Positions 60,404-64,000 of a stretch of 64,000 nt of DNA are shown here, piece by piece. A program made the translations under genes and the position numbers. This stretch comes from Polyangium sp. 15x6. Its GTDB lineage: Bacteria > Myxococcota_A > Polyangia > Polyangiales > Polyangiaceae. The notes below the pieces were generated by a model, which saw nothing but the letters and a program-made list of their open reading frames with translations, made no database searches and was not told where the DNA came from. The stretch lies in the NCBI RefSeq assembly GCF_029960785.1, contig NZ_JASBQE010000040.1:1-64000 (forward strand). The letters are read 5' to 3'. Within the stretch, counting starts at the first letter, position 1; each line of letters opens with the position of its first letter.

Positions 60404-63400
60404 ATGACGACATTGAGCAGCAAGGCTCCCCAAGGAAGCCGCACGCTGGTCGATCTCCTTTGCTGGAGAGCAGAACAGCTGTGCGATCGGACTGCATTTA
60501 CCGCCATCACGGACGGCGAGCACGAGGAGGACAGTGTCTCCTATGCGGAGCTCGATCGCAGGGCGCGCGCCATTGCTACGCAATTGCAGTCGCGTGGCGC
60601 GAGCGGCGAGCGCGCCCTGCTGCTCTATCCACCCGGCGTCGATTTCATAGCCGCTTTCTTCGGCTGCCTGTACGCGAACGTCATCGCCATTCCTGCGCCG
60701 CAGCCGGAGCCCGCGCGTTTGAAGCGGACCGTGCCGCGCTTGCAGGCAATCGCCAGGGACGCCGGCGCCTCGATCGCGCTCACGACCTCGGCGCTCGTCG
60801 CGACCTCGGAGGGAATGCGCGCGCACGCCGAGGAACTCGGGCGGCTCTGCTGGATAGCCTCGGACGCCCCCACCGAGGGCGCCGAGCACGCGTGGCAGCC
60901 CCCGGTCATCCGCGAGGATTCGCTCGCATACCTGCAATACACGTCCGGCTCCACCGCGACGCCCAAGGGCGCCATGCTCGCGCACCGGAACGTCCTGCAC
61001 AACGTCGGCACCATCCATCGCGCAGCAGGCTACTCGCAGGACAGCGTCTCCGTGTCGTGGGTGCCCAATTTTCACGACTATGGGCTCGTGTCCGGCATCA
61101 TCCTGTCGCTCTACGCCGGCACGCCCTGCTACATCATGTCGCCGGTGACCTTCGCGAGGCACCCCTTGCGGTGGCTCCAGGCCATCTCGCGCTATCGGGC
61201 GACCCACAGCGAAGGGCCCAATTTCGCGTACGACTATTGCGTGCAGAAAATCACCCCCGAGCAGCGCGCAAAGCTCGACTTGCGGTCGTGGCGCCTCGCG
61301 AGCAACGGGGCAGAGCCTGTCCGGTGGGAGACGCTGAAGCGCTTCGCGGAGACGTTCGCGGAGTGCGGAGTGCGCTTCGACACGCATTGCCCCGTCTATG
61401 GCCAGGCCGAGGTGACGCTGCTCGTCTCGATGCGGCACGACGGGGAATCGCCCTCCGCGTGCACGGTTGACGGGGCGGCGCTGCAGCAGAACCGCGTCGT
61501 CTACGTACCCGAGGGCAGCCCCGGCGCGTACACGCTGGCCAGCAGCGGCCGCATCCTCGAGGACGCGGATCTGCGCATCGTCGACCCTGTCACGGGTCGG
61601 CAATGTCCGCCGGACCGGGTGGGCGAGATATGGATCTCTTCCCCGAGCGTCTCGCTCGGCTACTGGAATCGCCCGGAGGAGACGGAGCGGACCTTCCACG
61701 CGCGCATCGCGGACACGGGCGAGGGGCCGTTCCTTCGCAGCGGAGATCTCGGGTTCATCAAGGACCGGGAGGTGTACGTCACAGGTCGTTACAAGGACGT
61801 CATCATCATCCACGGCGCAAACCATTACCCGCAGGACATCGAGTTCACGGTGGAGCGGTGCCACGAGGCCCTCCGGCTCGGCTGCAGCGCCGCATTCTCG
61901 ATCGAGGTGGGGGGCGAGGAGCGCCTCGTCGTTGCGGCAGAGATGCGGGATACGCGTGTGCCCGAAGGCATCGTCGAGACCATCAGGCAGGCGGTGGCGG
62001 AGGCGCACGAGATCCCCGTTCATGCATTGGCGCTCCTTTCGCCGGGGACGATCCCCAAGACGTCGAGCGGCAAGATCCAGCGCAGAGCCACGCGGAGCGA
62101 ATTCCTCGACGGAAAGCTCGAGGCGCTGCTCTCGTGGGTGAGCGGGGAGGCGCGGAGCCCGCAGAAAAAGAATGCGGCGCCGGCCCAAGGCAAGAGCGCG
62201 GAGAGCATCGAGGCGTGGCTCGTCAGCGCGCTGGCGGAGCAGACCGGCGAGCCGCGCGAGGGTATCGACCACCGAGAGCCCTTCGCCCGCTACGGGCTCG
62301 GCTCTCGGCAGATCGCGGGCTTTCTCGGCGAGCTCGAGCGCTGGCTCGGCACGACGCTGCCCGCCACGATCCTGTGGGAGTATCCCACCATCGAAGCCCT
62401 GGCGCGGCACCTGGCCGGTGAGCCGAGGCAGAAGGAGGCGCCGCGGGCGGTTCCCTCGAGCCGGAGCGGCGAGCCCGAGCCGATCGCCATCATCGGGATA
62501 GGCTGCCGATTCCCGGGGGACGCAAATGGCCCCGGGGCATTCTGGCGGCTTTTGCGCGAAGGCGTCGACGCAATCACCGAGATTCCCGCGGATCGCTGGG
62601 ACGTCGACACGTTGTACGCGGCCGATCCGACGGCGAGCGGCAAGACGAATGCGCGCTGGGGCGGTTTTTTGCGCGACGTGCGCGGCTTCGATGCCGCGTT
62701 CTTCGGGATCTCGCCGCGCGAGGCGGAGCGCGCCGACCCGCAACAGCGACTCCTGCTCGAGGTGGCGTGGGACGCGCTGGAGGACGCGGGGCTGCCGTGG
62801 GAGAGGATCAAGGGTACGGAGACCGGCGTCTTCGTCGGCATCGCGAACCAGGATTATGGCAGGCTGCACGCAGGGGCGCTCGCGCAATGCGACGCGCACC
62901 TGGCCACGGGCACGTCGCAGAGCATCGCCGCCAATCGGATCTCCTATGCGATCGATCTGCGGGGTCCGAGCATTTCGGTCGACACCGCCTGCTCGTCGTC
63001 GCTCGTGGCGGTCCACCTGGCGTGCGAGAGCCTGCGGCGCGGCGAGGTGGAGCTCGCGCTGGTCGGCGGGGTGAATCTCATCCTATCGCCCGAGCTCACG
63101 GTCCAGATGACGAAGGGCGGGTTTCTCGCGCCGGACGGGCGGTGCAAGCCGTTCGACGCGCGCGCCAATGGCTACGTGCGCTCCGAAGGCTGCGGCGTCG
63201 TGGTCTTGAAGTCGATGTCACGCGCGCTCGCCGACGGGGATCGGATCTACGCGCTCATCCGGGGCAGCGCGGTCAACCAGGATGGACGCAGCAATGGCCT
63301 GACCGCGCCGAACCAGCACGCCCAGCAGGAGCTGGTCCAGACGGCCTGCGCGAATGCGGGGATTCGGCCGAGCGCAATCCAGTACGTCGAAGCGCACGGC

Positions 63401-64000
63401 ACGGGGACGCCGCTCGGTGATCCGATCGAGGCGAGGGCGCTCGGCGCCGTGCTGTCGGAGGGGCGCCCGGCCGCGAGTCCCGTGAAGCTCGGCTCGGTGA
63501 AGAGCAACCTCGGGCACCTCGAGGCGGCAGCCGGGATTGCGGGCCTCATCAAAGTGGCGCTCTCCATGCACCACGAGGCCTTGCCAGCGAGCCTGCACAT
63601 CAGCGAGCCGAGCCCCCACATTCCCTTCGGCGACCTCCAGCTCGACCTGCAAACGGCGCTGGCGCCCTGGCCCCGGGAGCAGGGCCGGCCGAGGCTCGCC
63701 GGCGTGAGTGCATTCGGCTTCGGCGGCACCAACGCCCACGTGGTGCTCGAGGAGGCGCCGGCCGCAGCAGAGGCGGTCGCGCCGAAAGATTCCGAGGGGC
63801 GCGCGGAGCTCTTCGTGCTGTCGGCGCGCAGCCAGCAGGCCCTCGTCGCGCTTGCGAGCGCGTATGCGTCGAGCATAAGTGAGCAGGACGGGCTCGGCGC
63901 GCTCTGCGCGGCCGTGGCGCGGCGACGGGCGCAGCTCGAACATCGTGTATCCGTGGTGGCGAGCTCCCGGGGCGAGCTCGGCGAGATGCTCGGCGCGTTT
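60404..64000 (+). CDS. Type I polyketide synthase starting FAAL-ACP-KS (3' end beyond the window)
   Basis: Open from the ATG at 60404 to the window edge (over 1,199 codons). Residues ~1-585 form a fatty-acyl-AMP ligase (LAYLQYTSGSTATPKGAMLAHRN, TGRYKDVIIIHGANHYPQDIE). An acyl carrier domain follows with Ser634 in RYGLGSRQI. The ketosynthase starts near residue 693 (PIAIIGIGCRFPG), with active-site Cys863 (DTACSSSL), His998 (EAHGTGT) and His1038 (SNLGHLEAAAG), all intact. The sequence ends in the KS-AT linker. The FAAL loads a fatty acid on the ACP and the KS extends it, so the pathway makes a lipid-primed polyketide or lipopeptide, or possibly a terminal alkene. No ribosome-binding site is obvious. 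Confidence 0.95.
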   Translation, partial: MTTLSSKAPQGSRTLVDLLCWRAEQLCDRTAFTAITDGEHEEDSVSYAELDRRARAIATQLQSRGASGERALLLYPPGVDFIAAFFGCLYANVIAIPAPQPEPARLKRTVPRLQAIARDAGASIALTTSALVATSEGMRAHAEELGRLCWIASDAPTEGAEHAWQPPVIREDSLAYLQYTSGSTATPKGAMLAHRNVLHNVGTIHRAAGYSQDSVSVSWVPNFHDYGLVSGIILSLYAGTPCYIMSPVTFARHPLRWLQAISRYRATHSEGPNFAYDYCVQKITPEQRAKLDLRSWRLASNGAEPVRWETLKRFAETFAECGVRFDTHCPVYGQAEVTLLVSMRHDGESPSACTVDGAALQQNRVVYVPEGSPGAYTLASSGRILEDADLRIVDPVTGRQCPPDRVGEIWISSPSVSLGYWNRPEETERTFHARIADTGEGPFLRSGDLGFIKDREVYVTGRYKDVIIIHGANHYPQDIEFTVERCHEALRLGCSAAFSIEVGGEERLVVAAEMRDTRVPEGIVETIRQAVAEAHEIPVHALALLSPGTIPKTSSGKIQRRATRSEFLDGKLEALLSWVSGEARSPQKKNAAPAQGKSAESIEAWLVSALAEQTGEPREGIDHREPFARYGLGSRQIAGFLGELERWLGTTLPATILWEYPTIEALARHLAGEPRQKEAPRAVPSSRSGEPEPIAIIGIGCRFPGDANGPGAFWRLLREGVDAITEIPADRWDVDTLYAADPTASGKTNARWGGFLRDVRGFDAAFFGISPREAERADPQQRLLLEVAWDALEDAGLPWERIKGTETGVFVGIANQDYGRLHAGALAQCDAHLATGTSQSIAANRISYAIDLRGPSISVDTACSSSLVAVHLACESLRRGEVELALVGGVNLILSPELTVQMTKGGFLAPDGRCKPFDARANGYVRSEGCGVVVLKSMSRALADGDRIYALIRGSAVNQDGRSNGLTAPNQHAQQELVQTACANAGIRPSAIQYVEAHGTGTPLGDPIEARALGAVLSEGRPAASPVKLGSVKSNLGHLEAAAGIAGLIKVALSMHHEALPASLHISEPSPHIPFGDLQLDLQTALAPWPREQGRPRLAGVSAFGFGGTNAHVVLEEAPAAAEAVAPKDSEGRAELFVLSARSQQALVALASAYASSISEQDGLGALCAAVARRRAQLEHRVSVVASSRGELGEMLGAF

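Overview
The window looks like a chromosomal segment of a large-genome myxobacterium, most likely of the Polyangium/Sorangium group. The signs are high G+C with strong G/C third-position bias, many lipoprotein and twin-arginine leaders, several multi-PAS sensor kinases, a MYXO-CTERM-type surface anchor on the DUF4331 protein, and the start of a large modular polyketide synthase at the right edge. No rRNA, tRNA, integrase, transposase or CRISPR array was seen.

Layout, left to right. 0.3-3.9 kb: a three-gene sugar-type ABC importer (+). 3.9-4.3 kb: a degenerate 42/43-bp tandem repeat. 4.3-10.7 kb: a leftward run with an HSL-type esterase, an aminotransferase, a GMC flavoprotein oxidoreductase, a three-heme lipoprotein, a tiny lipoprotein and a YcnI-like copper-site protein. 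10.8-15.5 kb: a lipoprotein, then a cobalamin riboswitch controlling class I ribonucleotide reductase nrdA-nrdB. 15.5-16.0 kb: nine palindromes spaced at exactly 43 bp. 16.0-23.2 kb: a Tat-exported amine oxidase, a LodA-like/LodB-like pair of atypical base composition and a DUF4331 surface protein. 23.2-26.3 kb: TPR lipoprotein, small Fis-type HTH ORF, proline-rich protein and LysR regulator. 26.5-34.8 kb: two hydrolases, an ArsR/AHSA1 pair, a YkgJ-type protein, a sedolisin with an altered triad, a small membrane protein and a propeller-like lipoprotein. 35-39 kb: SecF without SecD, and a KefB-type antiporter. 39-54 kb: signalling and transport (PAS kinase, AmtB, MBL-fold lipoprotein, sigma-54 two-component pair, YoaK-like protein, hybrid kinase, cyclase-FHA, dienelactone hydrolase, VOC protein). 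54-57.6 kb: a TupA-like tungstate/molybdate-binding protein divergent from a molybdopterin oxidoreductase. 57.6-59.8 kb: three consecutive genes (porin-like, NHL-like lipoprotein, zinc-ribbon protein), each broken by single-base deletions. 60.4 kb to the end: a FAAL-ACP-KS polyketide synthase running off the window.

Repeats stand out. Three copies of a ~320-350-bp composite inverted-repeat element, each carrying GAACTGCGC-type hairpins, sit between genes. Two unrelated tandem arrays share a ~43-bp step (about four helical turns) and an ~85/86-bp higher-order unit.

Functional links: the riboswitch is expected to shut off the O2-dependent ribonucleotide reductase when cobalamin is present. The GMC flavoprotein and heme lipoprotein probably form a periplasm-linked electron-transfer unit. 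The LodB-like flavoprotein would mature the LodA-like protein, although the expected quinone-forming Cys seems replaced. The TupA-like protein fits metal supply to the neighbouring molybdopterin enzyme.
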